Assembly: GCF_002101735.1 (NCBI RefSeq)
Contig: NZ_LQPE01000047.1
Span: forward strand, 1 to 64,000
Reading direction: 5' to 3'
DNA length: 64,000 nt
Source of the DNA: Mycobacterium kyorinense
Lineage (GTDB): Bacteria > Actinomycetota > Actinomycetes > Mycobacteriales > Mycobacteriaceae
Positions within the stretch are counted from its first letter, which is position 1; each line of letters starts with the position of its first letter. The position numbers were made by a program, and so were the translations under genes. The notes beneath the pieces are model-generated. The model made no database searches and was not told where the DNA came from. It saw nothing but the letters and a program-made list of their open reading frames with translations. Shown one piece after another: positions 36,761 to 45,987 of the stretch.

Positions 36761-38260
36761 CTATTGCACGAGCCTGGCGCGACGGCCGATCGGGACACGC
36801 AGGACGACGTCGGTGCCGCCGTCGGCGGCATCGTTCATCCGCAGCGACCCGTCGAGCTCGGCGGTTACCAGTGTGCGCACGATCTGCAGGCCCAGCCGAT
36901 CGGATTTCTCGACGCTGAACCCGTCGGGCAGTCCGCGGCCATTGTCGTGGACGACCACGTCGAGCCAGCGGGCCGAGCGCTCGGAACGAATAGTCACCGA
37001 CCCTTGCGCCGCTTCCGGCTCGAAGGCGTGCTCGATGGCGTTCTGCACCAGCTCGGTGATCACCATGATCAGCGCCGTGGCGCGATCGGAGTCCAGCACG
37101 CCCAGCATGCCTACCCGGTTGATCCGGATCGGCGTGTCAACGGTTGCCACGTCGTTCATGATCGGCAGGATCCGGTCGATCACCTCGTCGAGGTTGACCT
37201 CCTCGTCGACCGACATCGACAGCGCGTCGTGGACCAACGCGATCGACGACACCCGCCGTACCGACTCGATCAGCGCCTCCCGCCCTTCGGGGTTGGTGGT
37301 GCGGCGGGCCTGCAGGCGCAGCAGCGCCGCCACCGTCTGCAAGTTGTTTTTGACCCGGTGGTGGATCTCGCGGATGGTGGCGTCCTTGGACATCAGCGCA
37401 CGATCGCGGCGCTTGACCTCGGTCACGTCACGCACCAGCACCGCCGCACCGGCCGCCGCGCCGTGCACCACTAAAGGCAGCGTGCGCAGCAGCACCGCCG
37501 CCCCGCCGGCGTCGACCTCCATCCGCATGCTCGCTCCGCCGGCCAGCGAGTCCTGCACGTGGTCGGCCAGTTCTTGCGCCTCGAACGGGTCGGAGATCAG
37601 CGGCCGGGTGACGTCAATCAGGTTGTGGCCCTCCAGTTCTGAGGTCAACCCCATCCGGTGATAAGCCGACAGCGCGTTCGGGCTCGCGTAGCACACCACG
37701 CCGTTGACATCGAGCCGGATGAAACCGTCGCCTGCGCGCGGGCTGGACCGCGACATCGCCACGTCGCCGACGTTGGGAAACGTGCCCTCGGAGAGCATGT
37801 GGACCAGGTCGGCGGCACAGTCGCGGTAGGCGGTCTCCAGCGGGCTGATTTGGCGGTCGGGCGCCACCGCGGTCTGATGGCTCAGCACGGCCACCACCCG
37901 CTCGCCGTAGCGGACCGGGACCGCCTCGACGTTGAGCCCGGTCTGTAGCTGCAAATCGTCTTGCGCCGCAACGTTTCCGCGCTGGATGGCGCCGGATTCG
38001 AACGCCGCGGCGACCAGCGGCGCCTTCTTGGGGGGAAAGACGGTGCCGACGGCGTCGCGCAGCAGGACCGTCGGCGCGGTGTTGGGCCGGCATTGCGCGA
38101 CGCACACCAGCGTGCCGTCGTCGCGGCGCACCCACATCAGGTAGTCGGCGAAGGACAGGTCGGCCAGTAGCTGCCACTCCCCGACCACGGCGTGCAGGTG
38201 GTCGACGGCATTGCCCGGAAGGACGGTGTGTTCGGCGAGCAGGTCACCGAGAGTCGACAT
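36761..38260 (-). CDS. pdtaS: PdtaS sensor histidine kinase
   Basis: The 499-residue product is cytosolic. It has an N-terminal GAF domain (about 1-150), a PAS domain (about 170-290) and a HisKA_2/HATPase module with IREIHHRVKNNLQT (phospho-acceptor His near residue 303), NAIEHAF and DNGRGLP. It phosphorylates PdtaR, an ANTAR response regulator that acts on nascent RNA; the pair controls nutrient, copper and NO responses. No regulator gene is adjacent, as expected. No membrane helix. Confidence 0.94.
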   Translation of the reverse strand: MSTLGDLLAEHTVLPGNAVDHLHAVVGEWQLLADLSFADYLMWVRRDDGTLVCVAQCRPNTAPTVLLRDAVGTVFPPKKAPLVAAAFESGAIQRGNVAAQDDLQLQTGLNVEAVPVRYGERVVAVLSHQTAVAPDRQISPLETAYRDCAADLVHMLSEGTFPNVGDVAMSRSSPRAGDGFIRLDVNGVVCYASPNALSAYHRMGLTSELEGHNLIDVTRPLISDPFEAQELADHVQDSLAGGASMRMEVDAGGAAVLLRTLPLVVHGAAAGAAVLVRDVTEVKRRDRALMSKDATIREIHHRVKNNLQTVAALLRLQARRTTNPEGREALIESVRRVSSIALVHDALSMSVDEEVNLDEVIDRILPIMNDVATVDTPIRINRVGMLGVLDSDRATALIMVITELVQNAIEHAFEPEAAQGSVTIRSERSARWLDVVVHDNGRGLPDGFSVEKSDRLGLQIVRTLVTAELDGSLRMNDAADGGTDVVLRVPIGRRARLVQ

Positions 38261-38286
38261 GGCTCACTCCCGGCTTCGACAGGGCC

Positions 38287-38502
38287 TTAGCTGATGACGG
38301 CGATGAGGTCGCCGGCCTGGATGACATCTCCCACCGATACGCTGACTTTGCTTACCGTGCCGGCGACTTCGGCCAGGACCGGAATCTCCATCTTCATCGA
38401 CTCCAGCAGCACCACGGTGTCGCCCTCGCTGACCTGGTCGCCCTCGTTGACCACGACTTCCAGCACGCTGGCCACGATCTCCGCGCGGACGTCCTCGGCC
38501 AT
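38287..38502 (-). CDS. Biotinylated carrier protein TB7.3
   Basis: The 71-residue single biotinyl/lipoyl domain has the biotin-acceptor ESMKME (Lys near residue 37). It is probably a stand-alone biotin carboxyl carrier for acyl-CoA carboxylases; partner subunits are encoded elsewhere. ATG at 38500-38502 matches Rv3221c. It is 26 bases downstream on the minus strand from nothing coding; pdtaS begins just after its stop, so the two may share a transcript. Confidence 0.92.
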   Translation of the reverse strand: MAEDVRAEIVASVLEVVVNEGDQVSEGDTVVLLESMKMEIPVLAEVAGTVSKVSVSVGDVIQAGDLIAVIS

Positions 38503-38608
38503 CATCACCCCGTTCGTCACCCAGCCGGTCGCAATCTGTCGCCTTATCGAACCACAACCGGCTGACGCCGGTGCGCCGAGAGTGGCCCGGCCGCGACGAC
38601 CGTACGGA

Positions 38609-38640
38609 TAAGCAAATCCAAAGATTCGTAAGCAAATCCA
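38609..38640. promoter_or_regulatory. 12-bp direct repeat, possible operator
   Basis: TAAGCAAATCCA occurs at 38609-38620 and again at 38629-38640, exactly 20 bases apart (about two helical turns). It lies in the 258-base gap between the divergent TB7.3 gene and the Pro-rich exported protein. The AT content is well above the local background. The regulator is unknown. Confidence 0.5.
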
Positions 38641-38760
38641 TAGAGTCCGATCTGTGATCGTGTCGTGTTCCTTCTGTGACTATTGAATACCAGTGTTGCC
38701 TGAGTGACTTGAGTGTCTGAAGCGCTTAGGGTGCCTCAGTTGAGTGGAGGAGTAATTCTG

Positions 38761-39372
38761 TTGTCCGCGAACGTGTTTGCAATTCCGACGTCTTACGACC
38801 CACTGGTTCGAGCGGCTGCCGGCGCGGGACTCGCGCTGGCGGCATTCGCCGCGATCGGCTGGGGCAGCGGTGTTGCCGGGGCGGCTCCCCAGCAACCTGT
38901 GCTCGTCGACGACCCGGTGCCCGCGCCTGTCCCCGCCGTGTCCGGCAACGGCGTGAACATCGCCAACGCGATTTTCGGTGAACTGGGAAATCTGCTGAAC
39001 GCCGTCTTGCCGGGCAGTGGTTCGCTGTTCATGCCCGCGACCTCCGACCCGAGCCTGCTCTCACCGGGAGGGGCTCTGCCCAGCACCCTGTCGCCGGGGG
39101 CCACGACTCCCGGCACGCTCGGCACGATGCCGCCCGGCACTCTCGGCACCCTGCCGCCCGGGACGACCATCCCCGGTACCGCCTTGCCGGGCCAGACCCC
39201 GGCCCTGCCGGCGTATCCCGGTACTGTCACGCCCGGCCAAAGCCCGGCGTTGCCAGCGTCGCCCGGCGCGCTCACACCCGGCCAAACCCCGGCCCTGCCG
39301 ACATCGCCCGGCATCCCGGCGCCGGCGGTGACCAACCCGGCGGTCCCGGCTCAGAACGTCCCGGTGGTGTAG
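38761..39372 (+). CDS. Exported Pro-rich repeat protein of unknown function
   Basis: The 203-residue product has an N-terminal hydrophobic segment (about 19-38, GAGLALAAFAAIGWGSGVAGAAP) that looks like a signal peptide with an Ala-x-Ala cleavage near residue 40. A short helical region (NGVNIANAIFGELGNLLNAVLPG) follows, then a Pro/Gly/Thr-rich tail. The tail has two tandem motifs, PGTLGTxPPGT and three copies of TPGQxPALPxxPG. TTG at 38761 has GGAGGAG upstream; GTG at 38713 is an alternative, but its codons span that ribosome-binding site. Not recognised. It has no counterpart known to me between TB7.3 and rshA in M. tuberculosis. Confidence 0.7.
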   Translation: MSANVFAIPTSYDPLVRAAAGAGLALAAFAAIGWGSGVAGAAPQQPVLVDDPVPAPVPAVSGNGVNIANAIFGELGNLLNAVLPGSGSLFMPATSDPSLLSPGGALPSTLSPGATTPGTLGTMPPGTLGTLPPGTTIPGTALPGQTPALPAYPGTVTPGQSPALPASPGALTPGQTPALPTSPGIPAPAVTNPAVPAQNVPVV

Positions 39373-39441
39373 CCCGGTCGGCGGACAACAGCCGCCACAT
39401 GAAAGACTGACCTGCCGGTAAAGCTGCAAGGAGGATCAGTC

Positions 39442-39516
39442 ATGGCCAAGCGTGGCCGGAAGAAGCGCGACCGCAAGCACAGCAAGGCCAACCACGGCAA
39501 GCGGCCCAACTCCTAA
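39442..39516 (+). CDS. 50S ribosomal protein bL37
   Basis: The 24-residue product is extremely basic (MAKRGRKKRDRKHSKANHG and so on). It matches the small mycobacterial large-subunit protein bL37 found in M. smegmatis ribosome structures. AAGGAGG lies seven bases before the ATG. A perfect 17-bp hairpin starts 8 bases after the stop. Because it is so short, automatic gene callers often miss it. Confidence 0.9.
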   Translation: MAKRGRKKRDRKHSKANHGKRPNS

Positions 39517-39523
39517 GACTTCG

Positions 39524-39568
39524 GTGGCGAGCCCCAGCGCCCGGCTCCGCCGCGCTGGGGCTCGCCAC
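39524..39568. terminator. 45-bp palindromic element, copy B, as bidirectional terminator
   Basis: GTGGCGAGCCCCAGCGC and GCGCTGGGGCTCGCCAC form a perfect 17-bp stem around CGGCTCCGC-type loop bases. It lies between bL37 and convergent rshA, and its last base is the first base of the rshA stop codon complement. It is the best-paired of four related 45-bp copies in the window. Confidence 0.8.
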
Positions 39569-39858
39569 TAACGCTGCCGGCTCCGGATGATCGTGGTGCG
39601 GCTGATCTCGAGCCGTAGCCGCTCGCGAAGGCCCTCCGGAGCCTTTTCGCCCCGGCATTTCATGGCGATCAGCGCCTTGATGCGCTCCTCGAGGCCGTAG
39701 TGCCGCAGGCATCCCGGGCATTCCTCGAGGTGGTGGCGCAATTTCTGTCGCGTCTCCGGCGTGCACTCACCGTCGAGCAGCGTCCATACCTCCGCGAGCA
39801 CTTGCGCGCAGTCAACATCCGAGCTGGTGGCGCCGGAATCGCAGGAGAAGTCGGTCAC
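39568..39858 (-). CDS. rshA: RshA zinc anti-sigma factor
   Basis: The 96-residue product has the ZAS motif HHLEECPGC (His-x3-Cys-x2-Cys near residues 44-51) plus flanking Cys residues (Cys6, Cys18). It binds SigH when reduced and releases it on oxidation or after PknB phosphorylation. The GTG start overlaps the sigH stop by 4 bases, so the pair is translationally coupled. The length matches Rv3221A. Confidence 0.95.
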   Translation of the reverse strand: MTDFSCDSGATSSDVDCAQVLAEVWTLLDGECTPETRQKLRHHLEECPGCLRHYGLEERIKALIAMKCRGEKAPEGLRERLRLEISRTTIIRSRQR

Positions 39859-40505
39859 GACGACACCTCCTCCGGCGCTTGGTCACCGCGGAGGAAACCC
39901 CGCTCCTTGGCGACATCGGCCAACAAACCGCGCAGCTGACGTCTGCCGCGGTGCAACCGCGACATCACTGTCCCGATTGGCGTGTCCATGATTTCGGCGA
40001 TCTCCTTGTACGGGAAACCTTCGACGTCTGCGTAGTACACCGCCATCCGAAAGTCCTCCGGCAAGGCCTGCAGTGCCTCTTTGATCTCGGTATCCGGTAG
40101 CGACTCGAGGGCCTCGACCTCGGCGGAGCGCAAGCCCGTGGAGGAGTGCTCAGCGGTGGCAGCCAGCTGCCAGTCGGTGATCTCGTCGGTCGGGTACTGG
40201 GCAGGCTGGCGCTGCTTTTTGCGGTAGTTGTTGATGTACGTGTTGGTCAGAATGCGGTAGAGCCACGCCTTGAGGTTGGTGCCCGGCGTGAACGAGCGGA
40301 AACCGGCGTACGCCTTGACCATGGTTTCCTGGAGCAGGTCTTCGGCGTCGGCGGGGTTGCGCGTCATGCGCAGCGCGCCGCCGTAGAGCTGGTCCAGCAG
40401 GGGAATCGCGTCGCGTTCGAAGCGTGCCGTGAGCTGCTCGTCCGCCTCCTCCATGGGATCGGGTGCGGGCACCTCGGGCCCGATCGCGGCATCGCTGTCG
40501 GCCAT
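39855..40505 (-). CDS. sigH: SigH oxidative and heat stress sigma factor
   Basis: The 216-residue ECF sigma factor has region 2 ([26 protein letters not shown]) and region 4 ([22 protein letters not shown]). It directs thioredoxin, sigE/sigB and heat-shock genes. ATG at 40503-40505 gives the standard form beginning MADSD. A GTG 30 codons upstream (40595) is in frame with a better ribosome-binding site (AAGGGGAG) and would make a 246-residue isoform. A SigH-type promoter lies at 40674-40700, upstream of both starts. Confidence 0.95.
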   Translation of the reverse strand: MADSDAAIGPEVPAPDPMEEADEQLTARFERDAIPLLDQLYGGALRMTRNPADAEDLLQETMVKAYAGFRSFTPGTNLKAWLYRILTNTYINNYRKKQRQPAQYPTDEITDWQLAATAEHSSTGLRSAEVEALESLPDTEIKEALQALPEDFRMAVYYADVEGFPYKEIAEIMDTPIGTVMSRLHRGRRQLRGLLADVAKERGFLRGDQAPEEVSS

Positions 40506-40673
40506 CTTGGTTAACACAGTCCCTTCTGTCGGGGCATCACCGGACAGCCCGGGCACCAACACCGGACGCTCCATCTGGCACATCGCCGTCGACACCAGAC
40601 TCCCCTTCTGCCCAATCTAGAGGCTGCGACCGACAAGTGTCTTTCGGGTATCTCCCGCAGAACCGCATCTGTC

Positions 40674-40700
40674 AACAGCATCGACCATCCCGCTATTTCC
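40674..40700 (-). promoter_or_regulatory. SigH-type autoregulatory promoter
   Basis: On the minus strand GGAAAT (40700-40695), 18 bases, then GTT (40676-40674) fits the SigH consensus GGAA(T)-N18-GTT. It lies about 80 bases before the longer sigH start and about 170 before the shorter one. Confidence 0.7.
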
Positions 40701-40759
40701 GGTGGCTGTTTAGCCGACCGCAGTCCGGAGCCGGGGCGCCCGGCGCTAATGTGACGGCC

Positions 40760-41594
<835 letters not shown>

Positions 41595-41608
<14 letters not shown>

Positions 41609-42086
41609 GGCGACGCCGGCGCTGGCCGCCCTAGCCGCTGCGGGTGTGCCGCACGAGGTGGTGAAGTTCGGTCACGATGCGCGAGAGGGGTCCTTCGGCG
41701 ACGAGGCCGTCCGCGCGTTGACCGAGGCGGGCGACATTGCAGCAGAACAGATTTACAAGACGCTGGTGATCGCCGGTCCCGACGGGCTGGCAGTTGCGAT
41801 GCTGCCGGCTGTGGCGCGGTTGTCGTTGAAGGCGGCCGCGGCGGCGTTGGGTTTTTCGCGCGCGACAATGGCCGACCGGACCAGCGCGGAGCGGGCGACG
41901 GGATATGTGGTGGGCGCGGTATCGCCGTTCGGGCAGCGAAAGCGGTTGCCGACCGTCGTCGACGTCGACGCGCTGGGTTGGGATCGGGTGTTTTGCAGCG
42001 CGGGCCGGCGGGGCTGGGACGTCGCCGTCGCGCCGGGCGACCTGATCCGGCTTACCGGCGCGGTGACCGCCGGCATTCAAGCCTGA
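41595..42086 (+). CDS. YbaK/EbsC-type aminoacyl-tRNA deacylase, intact
   Basis: The 163-residue product has YKTLV, GYVVGAVSPFGQRKRLPTVVD and the C-terminal GWDVAVAPGDLIRLTGA, the core of YbaK, which hydrolyses Cys-tRNA(Pro). The catalytic Lys is in YKTL. In M. tuberculosis H37Rv the homologous region is annotated as two pieces (Rv3224A, Rv3224B), whereas one continuous frame is present here. ATG at 41595 overlaps the SDR stop by 14 bases, and its stop overlaps the convergent methyltransferase by 10. Confidence 0.88.
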
Positions 42087-42829
42087 TCCGAAACGACCAG
42101 CCGATATCCCAGATCGAGCTCTGGCTGGTCGAGAAGGTCGGCGTGCCGATGCGTCCACTCGCCACTGTCCAGATCGGCGCTCAGCCGTGACAAGCCTTGC
42201 TGCACTGCCGGTTTGGCCGTCAAAGCGAGCATCGACATCCCGGCTCTGACCGTCGGGTCAAGGTAGGCCTGCGGGCGACGCCAGTAGGCTCCGCCGAATC
42301 CGTCGACGCAGTCGTGTGGAATCGCCACCGTCCGGACCGACGCATGGCCCAGCAGCGACACGAGTTCGGCGATGGGCACGGCCAGCTGTGCGTCGGTGTC
42401 CGCGGCGGTGGGGAGATATTCGCGCAGCAGCCAGAATTCACGAAAGACGGTGTCGTCCCAGGTGAAAATCACCACGCGGCGACGGGCGACGCGGATCATC
42501 TCGGCGACCCCGGCCGCGACATCAGACCAGTGGTGAATGGTCAGGATGGCGAGTGCGGCATCGACGGCGTCGGTGCGGATCGGCAGATGTTCGGCGACGG
42601 CGCGGATTACCGGCGCGGCGACGGCCCGGCGTTGGGCGATCATGACCCCGCTTGGTTCGACCGCGACGACGGTGTTGGGCGGTTCGTAGGAGCCGGCCCC
42701 GGCTCCGATATTCGCGACGGTCGCCATGCCTTGCAGTGCTTCGTCGATCGCCGCAGCGATGCGTGGATCAGGTTGGCGGGTAGCCGAATACGACTGCCCG
42801 ACCCGGTCGTAAGTGGCGCGAGCGCTCAC
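42077..42829 (-). CDS. Class I SAM-dependent methyltransferase
   Basis: The 250-residue product has motif I VANIGAGAGSYEP (about 37-49), VAVEPSGVMIAQR (motif II) and AALAILTIHHW (motif IV), as in UbiE/Methyltransf_11 proteins. Substrate unknown. The GTG at 42827-42829 overlaps the enoyl-CoA hydratase stop by 4 bases, making it the last gene of a tightly coupled TetR-hydratase-methyltransferase operon. Confidence 0.85.
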   Translation of the reverse strand: MSARATYDRVGQSYSATRQPDPRIAAAIDEALQGMATVANIGAGAGSYEPPNTVVAVEPSGVMIAQRRAVAAPVIRAVAEHLPIRTDAVDAALAILTIHHWSDVAAGVAEMIRVARRRVVIFTWDDTVFREFWLLREYLPTAADTDAQLAVPIAELVSLLGHASVRTVAIPHDCVDGFGGAYWRRPQAYLDPTVRAGMSMLALTAKPAVQQGLSRLSADLDSGEWTHRHADLLDQPELDLGYRLVVSDQA

Positions 42830-43656
42830 CGGGTCAGCATGGCGTGCACGCTGTCGGCGAATGCCTTGGTGGTGAAACAGGTTGGCTCGGCGAACTCCTC
42901 CATCGTGAGCGCGTCGTGCCAGCCGGCGTCGGCGGCGGCGCGCAGAAGCGGCTTCGTCATCGCCACCGCATGCGCGGGCATAGCGGCGACGCGTGAGCAC
43001 CATTCGTCGGCCGCCGCGAGAAGGTGGTCGTGCGGGACGACCTGCTGTACCAGCCCGAGCCGTTGCGCGGTGTGGGCGTCGATGTGCTCGCCGCGCAGGT
43101 AGTAGGCGAGCGCGCCTTGGTAGCCGAGGCAGCGCGTCAGCGCCCAGCTGGTGCCGACCTCCGGTATCAGGCCGAGCCGGCCGAACGCAGGCACGATCAC
43201 CGCATGTTCGCTGGCGATGGTGATGTCACAGGTCAACGCCCACGCCAGGCCGACGCCGGCGGCAGCGCCGTTGAGCGCGGCCACAAAGATGGTGTCCGAC
43301 CCGGCGATAAGCCTTGCGATACCGCCGAATTCGCGGCGGATCCACCGCCACACGTCGGCGACGCCCTCGGGCTGGGTCAACTGCTCGGTCGCCGTGCGCA
43401 TCATCTTCAAGTCGCCGCCGGCGGAAAAGCCCGGGTCGGCGCCGGTCAGCACCACGGCACGAATTTCGGGGTCGGCGGTGAGTTCCTCGAGGGCACGCCG
43501 CAGTTGCCGAACCAGCGGCGCGGACAGCACGTTGAGCCGGTCGGGTTCGTCGAACGTCACCACCGCGCGGTCACCACGATGGTCGACCCGGATGCGTTGC
43601 GGTGCTTGCGGATCGTCGCCGTCGGCGACCATGCCGTTGTAGAGCGAGTTCGTCAC
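42826..43656 (-). CDS. Enoyl-CoA hydratase/isomerase family protein
   Basis: The 276-residue crotonase-fold product has the oxyanion segments GFSAGGDLKMM (about 76-86) and NGAAAGVGLAWALTCDI. The usual catalytic Glu pair is partly altered, with FGRLGLIPEVGTSW carrying Glu in the second position. It probably acts in beta-oxidation or on a branched acyl-CoA. GTG start overlaps the tetR stop by 4 bases and the methyltransferase follows with another 4-base overlap. Confidence 0.88.
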   Translation of the reverse strand: MTNSLYNGMVADGDDPQAPQRIRVDHRGDRAVVTFDEPDRLNVLSAPLVRQLRRALEELTADPEIRAVVLTGADPGFSAGGDLKMMRTATEQLTQPEGVADVWRWIRREFGGIARLIAGSDTIFVAALNGAAAGVGLAWALTCDITIASEHAVIVPAFGRLGLIPEVGTSWALTRCLGYQGALAYYLRGEHIDAHTAQRLGLVQQVVPHDHLLAAADEWCSRVAAMPAHAVAMTKPLLRAAADAGWHDALTMEEFAEPTCFTTKAFADSVHAMLTR

Positions 43657-44237
43657 TGGTCTTCCTCCTCAATTGGCCTGGCGCGCAACACCATCCATGC
43701 GGCGTCGGCGAACGCTTCGATGGCCGCGTCGGGCATGTCCGGCTCGTCACCGGAGATCCAATTCCGACTGAATTCTTGTGCGGGACCGAACCATAACGCG
43801 GCGGTGATACCGGGTTGTATCGGCCGCAGCACGCCGTAGGCGTGATGCGGGCGCCACCAGTCGCGGATAGCGGTGAAGAAGCCACGGTTGGAGTCGTGCA
43901 GGGCGGGGCTTTCGAGCCGGTCACCGAGCAGCAACGCGGCCTCGGCCCGGTTGGCCGCCACCCAGCGCAGGTGATGTTCGACGCCGCCGCGGATTCCGCC
44001 CTCGGCGGTGGCGTGTTCGCGCAGCATCGCGATGAATCCCGCTTGGTATTCGCTCATCACCTGGGCATAGACCGCGGCGGCCAGCGCGGCCTTGTCCGGG
44101 AAATGGTGATACAGCGCCCCCACGCTCACCTTCGCCTCGCGCCGGACCTCATCCAGCGTCGCGCCCAGCGCGCCGTCGGCCGCGAACCGGCGTCGCGCCA
44201 CCTCGAGCAGTCTGCCCCGCGCATCCCACCTCGCCAC
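43653..44237 (-). CDS. TetR regulator divergent from alkB
   Basis: The 194-residue product has an N-terminal HTH (LLEVARRRFAADGALGATLDEVRREAKVSVGALYHHFPDKAAL) and a variable ligand domain. GTG at 44235-44237 (VARWDARG) starts just before the first TetR helix; the longer frame overlaps the alkB promoter and gene. Position opposite alkB suggests that it controls the alkane genes and its own operon; the ligand is unknown. Confidence 0.88.
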   Translation of the reverse strand: MARWDARGRLLEVARRRFAADGALGATLDEVRREAKVSVGALYHHFPDKAALAAAVYAQVMSEYQAGFIAMLREHATAEGGIRGGVEHHLRWVAANRAEAALLLGDRLESPALHDSNRGFFTAIRDWWRPHHAYGVLRPIQPGITAALWFGPAQEFSRNWISGDEPDMPDAAIEAFADAAWMVLRARPIEEEDQ

Positions 44238-44398
44238 GAGAAATAATCTAACAGAACAGAGGATTCCTCGGCAGGCCGGTGAGGCTTTGGCTTCCGAAGA
44301 CCAGAAGCCCGCGGAAACTTGAGCGGTTGCAGACGTCGTCGCACCGCGGGACCGCTGCCAGAGTGAACCGCACGTCCCTTGCAGAGAGGTAAATCCAC
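44238..44398. promoter_or_regulatory. Divergent tetR/alkB promoter region
   Basis: 161 bases. AT-rich AAATAATCTAACAG near the tetR start and a tandem AACAGAACAG (44250-44259) are the only local features; no clear dyad operator was found. GCAGAGAGG near 44381 is the alkB ribosome-binding site. Confidence 0.35.
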
Positions 44399-45619
44399 AT
44401 GACAACGCAAATCCACCCCGGCGCCGACGTCGCTGTGTGGCGCGACAAGAAGCGCTACCTGTGGCTGCTGGGCCTGGTCGTCCCCACCATGCTGTTTTTG
44501 GTGCTGCCAATTGTGTGGGGCCTGAACAGGCTCGGCTGGCACACCGGATCTCAGCTGCCGTTCTGGATCGGGCCGATCCTGCTGTACGTCCTGCTGCCGA
44601 CGCTCGACCTGTGGGTCGGCTCGGATGGCCAGAACCCCCCGGACGAGGTGATGCAGCAGTTGGAGAACGACCGGTTCTACCGCTATTCGGTCTACGCCTA
44701 CATTCCGTTCCAATACGCCAGCACCATCCTGGGTGCCTACCTGTTCACGGCATCCGACTTGAGCTGGCTGGGTTTCGAGGGGTCGCTCAGCTGGCTGGGC
44801 AAGCTCGGCGTGGCGATGACAGTGGGCGTCGTGGGCGGGGTCGGCATCAACACCGCACACGAACTAGGCCACAAGCGAGACGAATTGGAGCGCTGGCTGT
44901 CCAAGATTACCCTGGCCCCGGTCTGCTACGGCCACTTCTACATCGAGCACAACCGCGGCCACCACGTGCGAGTGGCCACCCCGGAAGACCCGGCGTCGTC
45001 CCGGTTCGGCGAGACGTTCTGGGAATTCCTGCCGCGCACCGTGTTTGGCAGCCTGCGCTCGGCGTGGAGTTTGGAAGCGCAGCGGCTGCGCCGGCTGAAC
45101 AAGAGCCCGTGGCACCCCTCCAACGACGTGCTCAACGCCTGGGCGATGTCGGTGGTGTTCTGGGCGGTGCTGATCGCCGTGTTCGGCCCGGCGCTGATCC
45201 CGCTGCTCATCATCCAGGCAATCTACGGCGCATCGTTGTTGGAGTCGGTGAACTACCTCGAGCACTACGGGCTGGTACGGCAGAAGCTGGACAACGGCCG
45301 CTACGAGCGCTGCACGCCGCAGCACAGCTGGAACTCCGATCACATGGTGACCAACCTGTTCCTGTACCACCTGCAGCGGCACAGCGACCACCACGCCAAC
45401 CCGACGCGCCGCTACCAGACCCTGCGCAGCATGGAGGGCTCGCCGAATCTGCCGGCCGGTTACGGCTCGCTGATCGCGGTGACGTACTTCCCGCCGGTAT
45501 GGCGCAAGCTGATGGACCACCGGGTGCTGACCCACTACGACGGCGACATCACCAAAGCCAACATCCACCCGCGGGTGCGGGGCAAGGTGCTGGCCCGCTA
45601 CGGGGCGGTGGCGGCCTGA
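44399..45619 (+). CDS. alkB: AlkB alkane 1-monooxygenase
   Basis: The 406-residue membrane di-iron enzyme has about six transmembrane helices. The histidine boxes are HELGHKR (about 158-164), EHNRGHHVRVATPEDP (about 184-199) and LQRHSDHHANP (about 330-340), plus the NYLEHYG segment. It hydroxylates the terminal carbon of n-alkanes, with electrons from rubredoxin and rubredoxin reductase. The stop overlaps the rubA start (TGATG). In M. tuberculosis the same operon lies elsewhere (Rv3252c-Rv3250c). Confidence 0.97.
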   Translation: MTTQIHPGADVAVWRDKKRYLWLLGLVVPTMLFLVLPIVWGLNRLGWHTGSQLPFWIGPILLYVLLPTLDLWVGSDGQNPPDEVMQQLENDRFYRYSVYAYIPFQYASTILGAYLFTASDLSWLGFEGSLSWLGKLGVAMTVGVVGGVGINTAHELGHKRDELERWLSKITLAPVCYGHFYIEHNRGHHVRVATPEDPASSRFGETFWEFLPRTVFGSLRSAWSLEAQRLRRLNKSPWHPSNDVLNAWAMSVVFWAVLIAVFGPALIPLLIIQAIYGASLLESVNYLEHYGLVRQKLDNGRYERCTPQHSWNSDHMVTNLFLYHLQRHSDHHANPTRRYQTLRSMEGSPNLPAGYGSLIAVTYFPPVWRKLMDHRVLTHYDGDITKANIHPRVRGKVLARYGAVAA

Positions 45620-45792
45620 TGGCCGCCTACCGCTGCCCCGGCTGCAGCTAAGTGTATGAGGAAGCGAAAGGCGCTGCGCGGGAGGGCTTTCCGGCTGGCA
45701 CACGCTGGGATGTGATTCCTGACGACTGGTGCTGCCCCGACTGTGCGGTCCGAGAAAAGTACGACTTCGAACCCTTGGAGGTAATGCAATGA
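45619..45792 (+). pseudogene. rubA: rubA rubredoxin, broken by a nonsense codon
   Basis: The frame starts MAAYRCPGCS and then meets TAA at 45649-45651 (codon 11). Reading on in the same frame gives [36 protein letters not shown] and so on to a TGA at 45790-45792, a perfect rubredoxin of 57 codons. The stop replaces the residue after the first CxxC, normally an aromatic residue. All four iron-ligand Cys codons remain (CPGC before, CPDC after). The only downstream rescue start (GTG 45652) would lose the first CxxC. There is no frameshift. A TAC or TAT to TAA change or a sequencing error would explain it. Confidence 0.85.
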
Positions 45793-45971
45793 GCGACTAC
45801 AAGCTGTTCGTGTGTGTGCAGTGCGGCTTCGAGTACGACGAGGCCAAGGGCTGGCCGGAAGACGGCATCGCCCCCGGCACCCGGTGGGACGACATCCCCG
45901 ACGACTGGAGCTGCCCGGACTGCGGCGCGGCCAAGTCCGACTTCGTCATGGTGGAAGTCGCTCGGGCCTGA
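45789..45971 (+). CDS. rubB: RubB rubredoxin
   Basis: The 60-residue product binds one iron through CVQC (Cys9, Cys12) and CPDC (Cys42, Cys45). It is an electron carrier to AlkB. The ATG overlaps the end of the rubA frame (ATGA), so normal coupling would depend on ribosomes that now stop 138 bases earlier. It may be the sole functional rubredoxin in this operon. Confidence 0.95.
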   Translation: MSDYKLFVCVQCGFEYDEAKGWPEDGIAPGTRWDDIPDDWSCPDCGAAKSDFVMVEVARA

Positions 45972-45987
45972 CGCTGACTGCCCGAAA

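Noticed and set aside
38713-38760. Extended N-terminus for the Pro-rich exported protein from GTG 38713
   Set aside because: Its codons run through a strong GGAGGAG site that fits the TTG at 38761, and the extension would precede the signal peptide.
45652-45792. Truncated rubredoxin from a GTG after the rubA nonsense codon
   Set aside because: It would lack the first CxxC iron ligands and has no ribosome-binding site.
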